Shown: positions 34,176 through 46,691 of the stretch, piece after piece | Numbering within the stretch: position 1 is the stretch's first letter | Layout of the letters: each line of letters begins with the position of its first letter | DNA from: Lepidodermella squamata | Lineage: Eukaryota; Gastrotricha | Direction: 5' to 3' | DNA: 64,000 nt | Assembly: GCA_047495785.1 (NCBI GenBank) | Contig: JBLDXI010000001.1 | Coordinates: forward strand, 992,001 to 1,056,000 | Translations under genes and position numbers: made by a program | Notes under the pieces: generated by a model | The model's database searches: none | Seen by the model: only the letters and a program-made list of their open reading frames with translations | What the model was told of the DNA's origin: nothing

Positions 34176-36854
34176 TCACAGGCAATTTTTACACAAAGCA
34201 AGTTGGCCGGGCATGAAGTCGCGGCACGGGCAGATGCGCTTACCCTGCGCATCGGCGCCAGCGCACGAGAACAACATCATATCCTCCTGCAAGTAGCACG
34301 CGTCGTCGCCAACAACCGGGTACTGAATTTCGGCGCCCGACTGCGTGTTGTCGCGCGTGCACTTGCCGCCGCTAAGCCGCTGCACCACGTCGGCCTCGTT
34401 CGCGCGGTAGAAGTGCGTCGGCTCGCAAATTAGGCCCTTGCGCTCGCACAGCTCGACGCAACTCTCGGCCTTGTCGCTCAGCAGAAACTCGACCGAAGAT
34501 TCAGGCGGCCACAGTGGCTTCTCGCCGCTGCAGAGATCTTGATTTTCGATGTAAGCATTCAGCCGCTCCAACATACCAACAGCGGTAAATTCTAAAAAAA
34601 AATCCTCCTTAAAATTCGATTTAATCAAAATTTCGAAATTGTTTACCTCGTGGAACGAAGGGGGATGGGTCAGTTTTGAGTGCCTCTTTGACAGCTTTCC
34701 GAACAGCGGCAAGGTCACTCATGTCGACGGTAATAACTCGAGGCCGGCCGATAGCTTTTTCCGCATACGGACTCTGGCTGGAGAGGCCGCGGCTGGTCGG
34801 TTTGCCTTTAAAAAAGGCCGTGTTCGTCGATGCGTGAGGAGGGTTAAATGCCGGGTTAAGATACACACAACCAGCAGCAATGGCTTCGAGCGGCGCTGGG
34901 CCTTCGTAGGGAAAGCCGAGCCCGACAAAAATGCGAGACGACCATAGCAAATCATGAAATTTACCAGGAGGCACAACGCCGTGATTCACTAAAATTAATA
35001 AATTTATATTCGAAATTTCCTAGAAGTGTAATTACTTACCAACAAATGAAGGTAGCTCTCTTATTTCAGGTTCGCCGGGTTTCGCAGTAACCGGAGTTGT
35101 GTCGACAGTAGCATGGACCGAGGTTAATTCAGCGAGAGTTTCAATAAATTGCTCCCTTGAATCGCCCTGCCACATCGTGATATGCTTGCCGTAGACCAGT
35201 GACACATTCATATTGCGCACAATTTTAGCACTAGAGGGCGGCGGCACCGAAACAACAAATCCCATAAACGAATTATCAGGCGAATGTGGGAATAACGTGT
35301 AAAATTGCTTCGGATGCATGCCGAGACGACCCCATTGGCCGGGCAACGAATTTTTCTTGGAATAAGAATCGTGGTTAAAGGCCGGCTCCGTCCCGAACGA
35401 ATCGAGTAGTCGAACCCGGCATTTGATACCCGACTGGCTCAAAATAGTCGCAGCTTGTTTATAACCAACAATGTCGGTATAAATCAAATCAACGTTCACC
35501 GTATTCGCCTGGCACGACGTCGCCGAGATGTGCGTGCGTTCTTGCAAAAGTGTTTGAAGCGCCTGTTTATCGTAGGTCAACACAACCTCGTGACCTAGCA
35601 TGTGGATTGATGCAATAACGTCAGACCACTGCACCATTTCGCCGAGCGGCCCGCCTTTCGACGCAGTCTCCGCCATGTGCCAACGCCGCTCGACTTCTGG
35701 CGTTAAAAATCCGAGATGTACAATGATGGTGCGTTTTTTCCTCGTCGCGTAAACTGCTGATTTATTTGCGACTGAATCAGGCCCGAATAATTCCGCCCAG
35801 GCAGCTTCCCACATCGGCCAAGCTGATTTAACTCGATTAGCAATAAATTTCACGCGATCTTCCTTTAATTTGGCAACGATTTCATCGACTGATGCCACTT
35901 TTCTCCGAACCAAGTTTTCCGGCGCAACAGTGTCTTCAGCAAGATCAGGATCTCGAGGCCGCCACGGTAATCTAGGACAGAATCTCTCTACTTCAGACAA
36001 GAAAATGTGGAAAGAGCATCGCGTTCCATCGACGCCGAACGATGAATAGCACGGATCTGACTTCCAAAACGCCTCCATCCACGTCAGTTTAGCCGAGCAA
36101 TGAGGGAAACGCGGGTCCATCGGAATGAAAGAGCAGTTATCAGCGGATGCCGGCTTATTTATCGCAATAGTTCGATCGCTTTTCGGCGGCTTTTCCTCCA
36201 CAATTTTCGGCTGCTTCGGCATCGCATCGAGTTTAGGATTACTGTGAGCACCCATAAAGCCAACGCCGCCGCCGCCAACTTCGCGAGATGCGGCGAACTG
36301 AAGCAGTTGTTTGATCTGTTCGAGTTCCCGTTCGACGTCCTTCTGAGATTGAGCGAGTTCTTTCAGCTGGTTGATTGCAGACTGCAGTTGAGCTTGTTGA
36401 CTATTATTATTGGTCCCGTAATAATAAGACAAACCTCGGTCGACATTCTAAAAAAACATGAAATTTAATTATTAAAAAAATTCCTCCTCAAATCTTTTAC
36501 CAATACTAAAGGCGGTGCATTGCTGACGTAAAGCGATAGGAAAAACACGAGGAACCACGCAATAATGAGCGACACAAAAACGGCAAGTCTGACGCGACAA
36601 ACGGCGCCTGGTAGCCGGCACAGCAGCAGCGGAACATCGCCGACCGAACTCAGCGAGCTGTTCGTCGAAGAAACCGACAGCAGCGACTCGTCCGGCGACA
36701 AACGGGAGGGCGAGTGCTGGCTGCCGCTGTTGCTTCGGCCGTAGCCAAAGCCACGAGGTGACGATTTCGATGCCGTTTCGTCGGGTTTTCGGGTTAAATC
36801 AACCACTACTAGAGCTTTCCATTCGGTCGAATTACTAACAATTCCCAGCGGCAA
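34176..36854 (-). CDS. MGAT5-type alpha-1,6-mannosylglycoprotein 6-beta-N-acetylglucosaminyltransferase
   Basis: Golgi enzyme that adds the beta-1,6 GlcNAc branch to complex N-glycans using UDP-GlcNAc. Exons 36447-35040, 34988-34647 and 34591-34176 encode 721 residues that match MGAT5 throughout: DPRFPHC and SDPCYSSFGVDG-x-x-CSF, WSDVIAS, FNHDSY, PDNSFMGFVV, FVGLGFPYEGPAPLEAIA-x-GC-x-x-LNP, LICEP, and the Cys-rich end CPCRDFMPGQLALCKNCL. An upstream exon (36501 to about 36845) joins in phase and encodes a Ser-rich cytosolic tail plus a signal anchor (LAVFVSLIIAWFLVFFLSLYV). That exon has no in-frame ATG and its frame is closed by TAA just upstream of 36854, so at least one more 5' exon must supply the start. 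The 5' coordinate is therefore provisional. The C. elegans counterpart is gly-2. Confidence 0.92.
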
Positions 36855-39800
36855 TTATTGTGCCGTTATTCAACTTTTCATTAAAATAATTATTTCTATA
36901 AATAAGTAGAAAAAACTAGGCATTAAAAAAGGTGGCTTTAAAAAATGGTAATTTAATAAATCGCCGATAATTTAAGTGATGAAATATCGCGCAATTCAGT
37001 AATTTGATAGTCTGCGAAAAAAATGCCATTCATTAATACAAAATAAGACGCAATGACTTGAGGAAATTGCCAAGCGATACGATCTGAGATGGCAATAAAA
37101 TTATCAGACGCCAATAATAACAATAATAAAGGGCGGAATGGCAGCTGAACGTGTGATAACCAGTAAAAGAGTTTGCGTGAGAGAAAAGCGACAACGTGTT
37201 TATTCTGGGGCCATGCACACTGCTTTATTACACACGAGAGGTCTTGCGGACAAGTTCTCAGCGCACTTGCCGTGATTCACGTGGCCGCACAGGCCAGCAA
37301 TTAAACAACAAATCTCGCCTGAAAATTCAAGTGACCGTAGCTTTTACTGCTGGATTATTATGTAAGCAAATGAACGAGACGGGTGATGATGCGAATTAAA
37401 GTCTCTACCGGCTTCCTCGCAATGGCTGAACAGTGCATGCTATAGACCTCTAATGGGCCATCGAGAAATAGGTATAAAGTAAATAAATAAATGCGTTGGC
37501 TAATAATGTTATTTGGAGCAATATAATCGAAGTGGGTATTTTTCTTCTATCGAAAAACGTGAAACAAACCAGAAAACAAGCTGCTCAACAGAGGCGCTTA
37601 CGCTCTGGCACATCACCGCCATTTAATATTATTATTGTTATAAATGCGAAATGTTTTGTTAGGTAGGTATTCTAACAGCGAAATAATAAGCGCTGCATTT
37701 AATACAAAGAATGTGCTCGCGCGCGTCGCATGTTGTGGCAGGAGAACGGCAACCAACTAAAACGTTTTTACTAGGCGAAAATACGCGCAGCAATCTACTA
37801 TTATACTACAATTTTACTACCATAGCTGTAGTCACCTCTGTATTATAATTGCCGATATTCGTTGTAAATACTAATAGTAATGCTAATGCTAGTGAATAGC
37901 ACCACTCGAGTCTCGACTTGAATTATTTCTACGCTGCTCGGTGATGACGAGGTAAAATATGCATTCATACGCGTGACGAGTGCTATCCGATAAGCTATTG
38001 CGATAATATCAAAGGCCAGCGACACTGGTCAGTTTGACATGGCGTATATAGGATGAAAAAACCAGGCTGCAAAATAGTTTCACGCGCGCATAGAAAATAC
38101 AAATTACAGGTGCACGACGTATTGATTCAACAAGCTTCGTTTTATATTAAAAAATCGTGATTTATAATTTATATTAAGGTGGAATTGTTAGAAAACAAAT
38201 TTATCTCAGTGCATATAGCTCGCACATATATTTTTATAAAAAAAAACCGGGAAAATGAGACGTTGATGTGTAGAAAATGAGGTAGGTATAGCGTATAAGA
38301 TAAAGGGTTGTAAGATAGGTACACCTACGAGTATATCATAAATATCAAGGACTGAGGGCGCAGATAGGCGAGTCGGAAGCTCTCAATGAGCGGCAAATTA
38401 TCCACCGCTAGTAAATATATGATAAAGCAGAGCGTTGTTGTTATTGCCGGCATGACCCAAGCTGCGAGCCGTGCGACATCACAAAAGGATGAAAGATAAT
38501 TACCTCGGCACATCGGCATCGCAGTGCAGGTGCACATTATTATTGCTCGAAGGTATTTAGGGCCATCATTATTTTTGCGATTACCTGACGCCATGGGCAG
38601 AACAAATAAAAACAAAGCTGCGAACCTGCGAAATCCGCGGCGACTGGAGAGCTGATGTTGTTGTCAGTCGTCTCAGTCGCTAATCGTGGCTCACCCACAG
38701 GTGAAATACTACGTAATAATTGTCACGCACTTGATGGCAGAAGTACTCCGCCATTCTTGTATTATCTCTATATTTAAATGACATGATGATACGTGAGGGA
38801 TGACTTGAGTTGAGTAAACAAGGTGGCTAAAAGAATATATTTCGCGTTTTTTCCACTCATTCGTCATCACTTCAAACAAGCTTGCAGAGAATTAGATTAC
38901 TGGGTGCAACTGAGTGAGGCGGCGCGTGTTTTAACGAAGTGTTGGGTGGGGCGGGGGAGCTCTCGATTCAATTTAGCGCCGCGGCGCCGTATGGCTAGTG
39001 AAGATGCGCCCCGGCGTGATCTTTCGGCGCCAAGCAGTGCGTGATGAAATGAAATTTCGAATGTAATTGATAACAACGCGTGTATAGCTGTATGGAAAGC
39101 AAGTTGTCGGGTAGAAATAAATTGGTTGCTAAATGAAGTTAGCGCGAAAGCGTTGTTGACAAGAAATTGCTGCCGCTAAAATTATTATCGCCTAGCGATA
39201 AACGCTGCGATTGTTTTACAAGATTGCAAGGCTCGCCTTATGTTTATCAGAAAATTGAGCTTGGTCAGGGATAGAAATACTTCGCGAAAATGCGAAGGCG
39301 GACATTGGCTGAAGTTTCTGGAGAGATATTCCCGCCCCATTAAGTTCACCTTTCGCATGTGTCATATTGCTACTTTTTTGTATGTGCAATGCATATCAGT
39401 TAGTCTATGCCGTTAGTCGACGTGGCGATGGGCAATATGTAATATGAGACCTGCCGAATGTCGATATTTGCTTATTATTTGCGCACCTTATCGATTATTA
39501 CCCAAGTTATCATGTGAAAACCATATGCGTCTACGAATGCAAAATGACTGCACCGGCTTTGCTATATAGGTGGAAAAGGCAATAAATCAGAATAAAAATG
39601 GTTTATTAATTGTGAAAAAACTTGCTAAATAAAGCGAATGGCGTACGGAGCTCACGGGCAGCTGACTCTCCAAGACTCATGAAAGCAGCCCAAAAAGAAG
39701 CGCGTCCAAGTTCACAGGGGAGATTTTCAGCCATCTACCTCTATGCGACCCGCAAATGGCGCCTTTGATCTCAGACCGACCGAAAAAAGGAAAAAACTAG

Positions 39801-39979
39801 GTCACTGTCGTCGCACTAGACTACTGCATAGATTGAAAGGAGAGCAATAATATCATAGCCCATGTAATTTAATTATAGTCTCTTCGTGCAAGATATTATA
39901 GGTTCATTTTCCAGATTTTCTTGAGAAAATCGATCGATCTAAAGGACGCGAGCCATTTCGGCTGATTAAATACTTGCAT
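36855..39979. other. Long gene-free region upstream of MGAT5
   Basis: About 3.1 kb without a convincing coding exon. It must contain the missing first exon(s) and promoter of MGAT5 on the minus strand, but I could not identify the ATG exon. Short frames such as 38823-39044 start with GTG and have no family features. No repeats of note. Confidence 0.4.
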
Positions 39980-39985
39980 TTTATT
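39980..39985 (-). terminator. Poly(A) signal of the 7TM gene
   Basis: TTTATT on the plus strand (AATAAA on the minus), 95 bases beyond the stop codon at 40080. Confidence 0.5.
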
Positions 39986-40079
39986 AAGATTTGGATCGAA
40001 TATAAATATGGATGTTAAAAATGGTTTTTCTGTCAAAAAATCACGACACATAATGGTTTAGGATGAATGTGAAAGTAAT

Positions 40080-42289
40080 TCAGAGCTTGTTTTCATCCTC
40101 AATTGTCATTGACACCGAAGCCGGATTCGCCGCGGAGAAAGAAGCCGAAGTAATAACAATGTCATTGATATCAGGACAAGCTTCGTTGCTACCTCCAGAA
40201 CTTCGCTCAACGTTATTATTACCAGCACTGTATTTTGACTTGCGACTGCTTTTATGGTGGCTACCATGTTTCCGCCGCGATGATGTATCACCGCTGATAT
40301 CATCGATAACAACCGGAATCCGCCTAACACTGCCTGATTTGTGTGATTTTGTAACAGCCGCTAGAGACGTGAAACCGCCGTCGTCGAAATTGCCATTCTT
40401 CAGCTTGTAATCGTCGTGGTTACCACTTGCAACAGACAGGTAAACTCGCGACTTGCCGTTCGAACCCAGCTCGTTATCTCCCACATCCGAAATGTCGAAA
40501 CAGGCACTTGGATCGGTAAAGCCAGATGGGGCATGATGGCTACTGCGACGGGAGAATATAGTCGTAGTTTTACCCGATGAACTGTGTCTAGCACTGCCGT
40601 TACTTCCATTTGCAGTGAAGGCTGAAACCATGAATTTATTAATAATTCGAAATTTTATTCGTTGAGTTATTTTAACCTGATGGAATTATGCTGAGAAACG
40701 CGTCTGTGTTGATTTTTTCACCCGGAATAAGATGCCGAGATCCGCCATGGTGTTGCCGCGGGAGATTTTCAATATTCACGAAACCGCCGTTAAGTTGAGC
40801 GGCAGTCACCGGCGCCGTTCGCTTGTGCCGGTCAAACGGTGAACTTCGAGCAACAACATAGCTAAAATTCGAGAAAAAATAATTTAAAACTGAAAATTCG
40901 ATTTTCTTATCTTACTTTTGAGTTCTATAAAATTTCGAGCAGCAGGGTGCGACAAACGTTTCGAAGATTGCCCGTCGGAATGTGAATGAGAAGCCGATAT
41001 AGAGGAAGCTTTTCAGGAGACAAACAAGGAATAGCAAAGCAGTCGTTATGAAGCGACGCGATAAGCAAAGTGAGCTGGCCGATGCTGAAAGCGGGGCGAA
41101 AGCGACGATGAGGGCGCATACCGAACAGGCTATCCACAGCAGCAGGGTGGCCCACATTATTTTGTAGCCATCGACGAATTTAGCGTTGAACGAATTCGTG
41201 AATTCTGGCTTACGACGTAGGGACAATTTCTTGCACAAAAACACGCTGTTAGACCCGGGCAATGGCAATATCGACCAGATTTGAAACCACGTCACGGACA
41301 TGAACGCGATCGAAATGCTCATTAGCACGGTGTAAAATACCGAAATTCCAGCCACGATAGCAACTGCAGTATCTGAAGGAATGATGAAGCAGCCGAATGA
41401 GTAGAAAGAAATGGCCGGAGTTATATTGACAACGCTGTCTCGGTAATCAATTTTTACGCTGGTCGAATTGAGCACAATAATTTCTTGACTATCGAAATTG
41501 ACGTTCTGGAGGTTATTGGTGATGTTGTAAGGAGTTATTTTGATGGGGTTCACTCGAACGTTATCACGGGTCATTATAACATCGTCGCGGATTACGTTGA
41601 TACCGATAGCAATTGTTAGGAAAAAGAAAACTGTCATACTAGCGACCAGCAAAGTTCGACCTTTCGCCCATCTTGGAACTTCAGGCTTCGAAATTCTGCA
41701 ATAAAAACCGATTTATTTTGATACTGGAAATTATCAAAATTAATTACGCGAGCCATCTATTGAAAGATCCAACAGCCAGGAATGCCGATTCGAGCAGCAG
41801 AAAAATTAATGGCATGAGCACAACAAGGCGGCAAGCCATTGAGCCGGCGTTGCAAATGCCCAGCTGCAGGCTATTTGTCACGAGGAAATTGCTTGGTTCA
41901 ATGAATGTCGCGATAGAAAGACCCAACTGCACGCCGACAAACAAAATATCGAGCATGGATATTGCTGAGAATAATACACGAATAATTATTTGGAATTATT
42001 TCCTGTAAAAATTTATACCGAGAATAACTGAGCTAAAATTTGAGCGCCGCCCTCGAAAGCGGAGATGCACGAAAGATGTGGAAATGTTGACGAAAATAGC
42101 GAGGCTTGCGATGAACCCGAGAACCGTGATTTGCCATGACATGGTGCCAATAACCTGGCGGCGCAACTCGGCCGCATCTGACGCTTCTGTTAGTGGGGCT
42201 GTGAAGTCAGATTCAATCTGCTTGACGTTGGTCACAAAACTCTCGACCATTACTCCAACTTGCCCAGTTGCACTTGCTAGAGCATTCAT
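40080..42289 (-). CDS. Orphan seven-transmembrane protein with long Ser-rich C-terminal tail
   Basis: Exons 42289-42019, 41964-41748, 41695-40916, 40861-40677 and 40621-40080 keep phase and give 664 residues. Hydrophobic segments lie near residues 52-76, 96-116, 131-157, 178-199, 260-295, 345-367 and 380-403. The loop after the fourth segment is long and has several N-x-S/T sites (NITNN, NSTS, NITP). The N-terminus has no signal peptide. The last 260 residues are hydrophilic, rich in Ser, His and Asn, with basic RRKHGSHHKSSRKSK and an acidic end. I do not recognise DRY or NPxxY, nor a known chemoreceptor family, so receptor function is only a guess from topology; a multi-pass membrane protein of another type is possible. 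Confidence 0.65.
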
Positions 42290-42867
42290 TTTTTAACAGC
42301 AGCAGGTCAAGATTCAAACAGTGGAATGAGTCATTGCTTGATTTCAAGAAGTTGTTTGATTAGAAAGTGATTTAAAACAAATTTTCCGCCGCGTTCACGG
42401 CTGAGCCTTTCCTGGCGCGGTGTGTTTCAGATCGATATACACTGCGGACCGTGATGCAGGTGCTTGTTATTATATTACTAACACGTCATGCGACGGTGAA
42501 CGCTTTTTATTATTGAATTATATTACTATCAAACAGGTCGCATCACTTCGTGCGATTTTTAAGAAAATCACGATCCGAGCGGAGGCAATTAACATGATCA
42601 TCAATACCTGTGACAAGACTCATCATAGGCTTGTGCACTTGATGTAACATGAGTCGGGGTCTCCGTGCAGAACCTTTTGATTACAACTGAGACGCCGCGC
42701 TAGGAATAGCGCAAATAAGGAAGCTATGTAAAATTATAAAAAATAGACACAAATTCGCCTCAACTCCACCCTGTCGCAAGAACTCACTTGAAAAAAATCA
42801 AAATAGATTATAGCCAATGGGGTCAAAGTAATTGTTGGCCATATAATAGCTATTTTAAGGCTCTAGC
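42290..42867. other. Intergenic region
   Basis: Upstream flank of the 7TM gene and downstream flank of the small secreted-protein gene. No coding or RNA feature is seen. Confidence 0.4.
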
Positions 42868-42873
42868 TTTATT
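42868..42873 (-). terminator. Poly(A) signal of the small secreted-protein gene
   Basis: TTTATT on the plus strand, 70 bases beyond the stop codon on the minus strand. Confidence 0.5.
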
Positions 42874-42942
42874 TTTAAATTTTGACCGGATACATTATTG
42901 ATTCGATAGATAATTTCACATTGGCGAGTCCTATGATGAAAT

Positions 42943-43659
42943 TACTCCAATTTATCAGCGTGCTCTTTGAAAATTTTCATGATATCGGGCTTTTCGATCG
43001 GCAGTGAAAACTTTCCCTGGAAAATTAAAAAATAGGATTAAAGGATTTTTATATGCATTTATAATCTTACAATTGACGATCGGTGTTGCATTAGCATACT
43101 GGCGACAAAATTGAACATTTCTTGCTTCTCGGCATTTTCGAAGCGAACGTTCAATCTGGGAATCAAGGGGTTCAAATCGATTGAAAATAGCAAAGAAAAT
43201 ATTACTCAGAGTGTTGATGCTTGCCGTCATTTGAGTAAACGCGGTCGCTGAAAGCTTGGAGCTGGGCGCCGAAGTCCATAAAATCGGCCTTGCTTGAAAA
43301 TACAGCCACGCGGCGGCTTTGGATGAATTCAAGAAACTTTTCAATCACGTGGTTCAAAACTTTGATAATACTGTTGACCAGAGTTGGTCCGACTGGAAAT
43401 TAGGAAATGATCAATTTTTTTTTCGTCAAACGGTTATTTCCAACTAACCTTCATGAACGATGAAGCTAACATCAATGACAGGTAGAGGTGCAGCTCTTGC
43501 CTCGGCCTCAGCACGGGCCTTGTCTTCTTCAACCACGGCAATTTTCGGGTTGAGGCGATTGAAAAACGCGTCCATTGAAGTGTCTTGTTCGTCCCCTGCG
43601 CAAATCACGGCGCCGACGAAAATGGCTGCGAAAAAGAAGCTAACGGCGGCAATTTTCAT
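42943..43659 (-). CDS. Small secreted helical protein, unrecognised
   Basis: Exons 43659-43449, 43393-43206, 43155-43071 and 43016-42943 join in phase and give 185 residues. The N-terminus is a clear signal peptide (MKIAAVSFFFAAIFVGAVICAG). The mature part is mainly amphipathic helix (VGPTLVNSIIKVLNHVIEK, NAEKQEMFNFVASMLMQH, KPDIMKIFKEHADKLE) and contains no Cys, so it is not a disulfide-rich effector. The start ATG is the first in frame. I considered SXP/RAL-2 and fatty-acid-binding nematode families but see no defining motif. Function unknown. Confidence 0.7.
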
Positions 43660-44000
43660 GTTGGTAAGCTATAATTAAGTTAACGTAAGTAACTATAAGT
43701 GGTGTCAGTAAATGAATAGAATAGAGCAGCTAAATGGCGAGTATCACTGAGTGAGGGCGTGTCGATTATAGATAAGGCTCGAGCAAATATTACGCGGCAT
43801 CACAATTGGCGGTAAAAGATATCTCACGGGCGAGCTAGTGCATACATAAATCGGCCGAAATTCTCTGGATAGTTTTTTTTCACAAACTTTTAAGTAACAC
43901 AAGTTCGGATAGCAGTTCGGGTCTAGGTATTCGATTCAAATTAATCTCGGATCTTGGATGCTTAAAAATTTGCGATCACAGCTTTCGTGAGTTTTTAACC
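43660..44000. other. Upstream region of the secreted-protein gene
   Basis: About 340 bases up to the tRNA gene. It should hold the minus-strand promoter; no distinct motif was identified. Confidence 0.4.
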
Positions 44001-44072
44001 GGCTCAGTAGCTTAGTGGTAGAGCGTCTGTCTCGTAAACAGAAGATCGCGGGTTCAATTCCCGCCTGGGCCT
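44001..44072 (+). tRNA. tRNA-Thr (anticodon CGT)
   Basis: 72-base cloverleaf. Acceptor stem GGCTCAG/CTGGGCC contains one T-G wobble pair; D arm GCTT...GAGC; anticodon stem TCTGT/ACAGA with loop CTCGTAA, anticodon CGT for ACG (Thr); T arm GCGGG/CCCGC with GGTTCAATTCC (B box). No intron. TTTT follows directly as the pol III terminator. Identical in sequence to two other copies in this window. Confidence 0.95.
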
Positions 44073-44142
44073 TTTACTTCTTGGAGTAATCGATCAGGGA
44101 AATCAAGAGATGACACCATTTATAACCATAAAAAATTTCAAA

Positions 44143-44148
44143 TTTATT
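44143..44148 (-). terminator. Poly(A) signal of the lipase gene
   Basis: TTTATT on the plus strand, about 90 bases beyond the minus-strand stop at 44238. Confidence 0.5.
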
Positions 44149-44237
44149 TGTTCAAAATAATTTTTACTTTTGCTGAAAAAATTGAAAAAAACCGGAACGT
44201 TTCAACCGGATCGAGGTATAAAAAAATAAATCACCAG

Positions 44238-45635
44238 CTAACAAAACGGCGCCTCCGAGCTCGTTGTCCCACAAAAAGATCCGCTGATATCGGGGGTTTT
44301 GAACGAGTGATAGCCCATAATCTGAGTTTCATTCCTAGCGCAAGATTTCGTCGAATTCATACTCTCCTTGATGTTACACGGGCAAAAATTGAATGTTGAC
44401 GTGCAATTTGCTGTTTCGGGTAGATTGATGGATGCCGCGAATAGATGAGGAGCTCGATAGTGACCACACGCGAAATAAGCCATAATTTCCCCCATCAACC
44501 AAACCGGGGTTCCGGGAGGCATGAACTCTTTCTCGCAACCTTTCAAATAGATATCCGAGATAATATAAGTGTATTATAAGCTAAAGCTAACCTGGCTGTA
44601 GCTTCTGGTTATTGACGAAAAAATCCACATGACCTACATTAAAATTCAAGCCCTGAAAAAATTCCGAATTTCTCAGGTGTTCCTTTACCCAGCGAATAAT
44701 TACCATCAAAGAGGTGTGAATGACGTCGACAAAGAGTGCATCACTTTTATCGACCCGTGCCTCGGGATGATCCTGTTTATTGAACAGCGGTGCTGCGGGA
44801 TCGATAGCCGACAACCGGCGCCACTTCTTCCGCGCGTGTTTACTCATAAAGCCGCAAACATGTGAGCCAAGACTGAAACCGATGCAATGAGCTTTCGTCA
44901 TATTAAATTCGCGGTTCGATTCAAGAAAGTTGACACTTGCTGCGGCGATTGAACGGGTATTGCTCGCTGCTTGCGAATACACGTGAACTATTGGGTCGAA
45001 ACATAATGCCGCGCCTTGTCTCCAATCAATGAAGAGGATCGTAATATTTGGCTAAAAATTAACTTCTCTATACGCTTCTGAATAATTATCGAAAAATTTC
45101 AGAAAATCACGTTATGCTCGAGCAAAGCTAAGGAGATCGGAACGTTCCAATCCCGAGTCCCGTTGTAGTCGCCAGTAAATCCATGGGTCATAACCACCAA
45201 GTTGTCCACATCAATATCATTTGCATCTTTCACTTCGCGAGGATCGATTCCATCTCCTGTAGCATTCAGCTCCAACACAAAGAAATTTGGCGGTCTAAAA
45301 TTACATAAAAATCGTTAAAACTCAGAAAAGTCGCAATTGAATAAAACATTTTTTCCGGATTTTGGGGAGGGGGCAGATCATGGAATGGTTGCGTTGTTGA
45401 GAAACATCCGACCACTGGGAAGCAGGCCAAGTTCGGAGATGGTGGCGATTGAAAGAATTTCAACAGACTCTCAGGTGGGGATCCTTGTCGATGAATAGCG
45501 CAGCCGCTTGAAAACCTGGCAAATATTTTGCAAATTATCTAATCGATTTATTATATAATTTGCTGACCTGAAATTCAAAAGTGAGTATACGCAAAAGAAA
45601 ATCAAAGCCAACATCAGAGTATTTGCTATAGGCAT
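44238..45635 (-). CDS. Secreted lipase of the pancreatic-lipase family
   Basis: Alpha/beta hydrolase predicted to cleave acylglycerols or phospholipids outside the cell or in the gut lumen. Exons 45635-45568, 45515-45348, 45294-45111, 45051-44704, 44652-44592 and 44539-44238 give 376 residues. The signal peptide is encoded by the first exon. The nucleophile elbow GFSLG has Ser200, the acid is Asp224 in AIDPAAPLF (the family's usual 24-residue spacing), and His303 lies in CGHYRAPHLF. MTHGFTGDYNGT carries the oxyanion-hole HG. NVGHVDFFVN is also diagnostic. The 51-nt intron at 44653-44703 is in frame and could be missed by gene callers. The C-terminal PLAT domain of vertebrate pancreatic lipase is absent; the end is a short Cys-containing tail, so it is a single-domain lipase. 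Confidence 0.87.
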
Positions 45636-46691
45636 ATTTCTGTCGGCAGCTTCAGTTCGTGTGAAAACTGCATGATGAGCAAGTAATCAGATTAATTTTT
45701 AGATTTACGCCGAAAAGGCGCCCCTCGAAATTTCACGCCCCTACTTGAAGGTTAACACGATAATTACACGCGTAGCTTAGTTCACTCCTCATGCTATAAT
45801 GCATCCAGGGTAGCAAACGCGTGTGGCTCTTTAGATCCCAAAAACACTTGTTTATTGCTGCCAAGAAGGGCGTGGGCTGCGAAGTTTACTCTTGGTCTGG
45901 CTAAACGAAATGAGAATATGTATTCAGGTGTCATTCTTCGTGAATTTAACCATGAGCGCAGCAACCGCGCGAGTATATTGACAACCGGAAATTTTAAATA
46001 GTTTCAGATGCACTCTTCCATCTGTCAAGATGGCGCTTTTTCATGAAGCCCCGCGAAAAGGGGCATGATTCATCGATGTGATGCAATCATTTGATCATCC
46101 AACCCAACTATTTAAAGCTGTTCTCTTTCTTGACAAACACAGTCAAATTAGCCCATTTTCCCTGGTGTTTTATAAACAGCTTATCAATCCGATAAGCTTT
46201 CCTATGTTTGAAACTCCATTAAAAACTGGCGTGCGCTGGGACGAACTTGAAGCAATACCACTGCTAACTCCTCCAACTTCTAATAGTGTCACAGTGCTTT
46301 ATAGGAAGGCCTTTATCTCTGTGCTTATGGTATGTACAGGCCCCCAGTGCACATCAATCAATATGCAGTATTCCATTTGCAGCATCGTGCATCATGCGGC
46401 ATAGTTGTATGCATAATTCACTTGGCAATACATAGGTATTGCATAAGCTAAAACTACGAATAAGCTTACCTGACATGAGGCAGCATATCCTGCTGTGAGC
46501 ATCGTGTTGGCGTTCCATCGTGATAATGATTCATACCACATTTTCCAAGGGGCACGCGCATGGCACACGATTTTTTGTTCAAGTTAGCGAAAAAAAACTC
46601 AATTGAAAAATAATTATTTTGAATAGTTGCCAGCCATTTCTATTCACAAGCTATCGCTTCTCTTTTTTAGATTCATCTCACTAATTTTGAA
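45636..46691. other. Intergenic region between divergent lipase and VWA genes
   Basis: About 1 kb between divergent genes. A CTTTTTTAG acceptor at about 46662-46670 lies some 20 bases before the VWA ATG and may be its 5'-UTR or trans-splice site. A 107-codon frame at 46081-46404 has no family features. Confidence 0.4.

Noticed and set aside
38823-39044. 73-codon frame upstream of MGAT5
   Set aside because: Starts with GTG, on the opposite strand to MGAT5, and has no family features; it does not supply the missing MGAT5 start.
46081-46404. 107-codon ATG-initiated frame upstream of the VWA gene
   Set aside because: No recognisable motifs, no splice or poly(A) context, and composition like the surrounding intergenic DNA.
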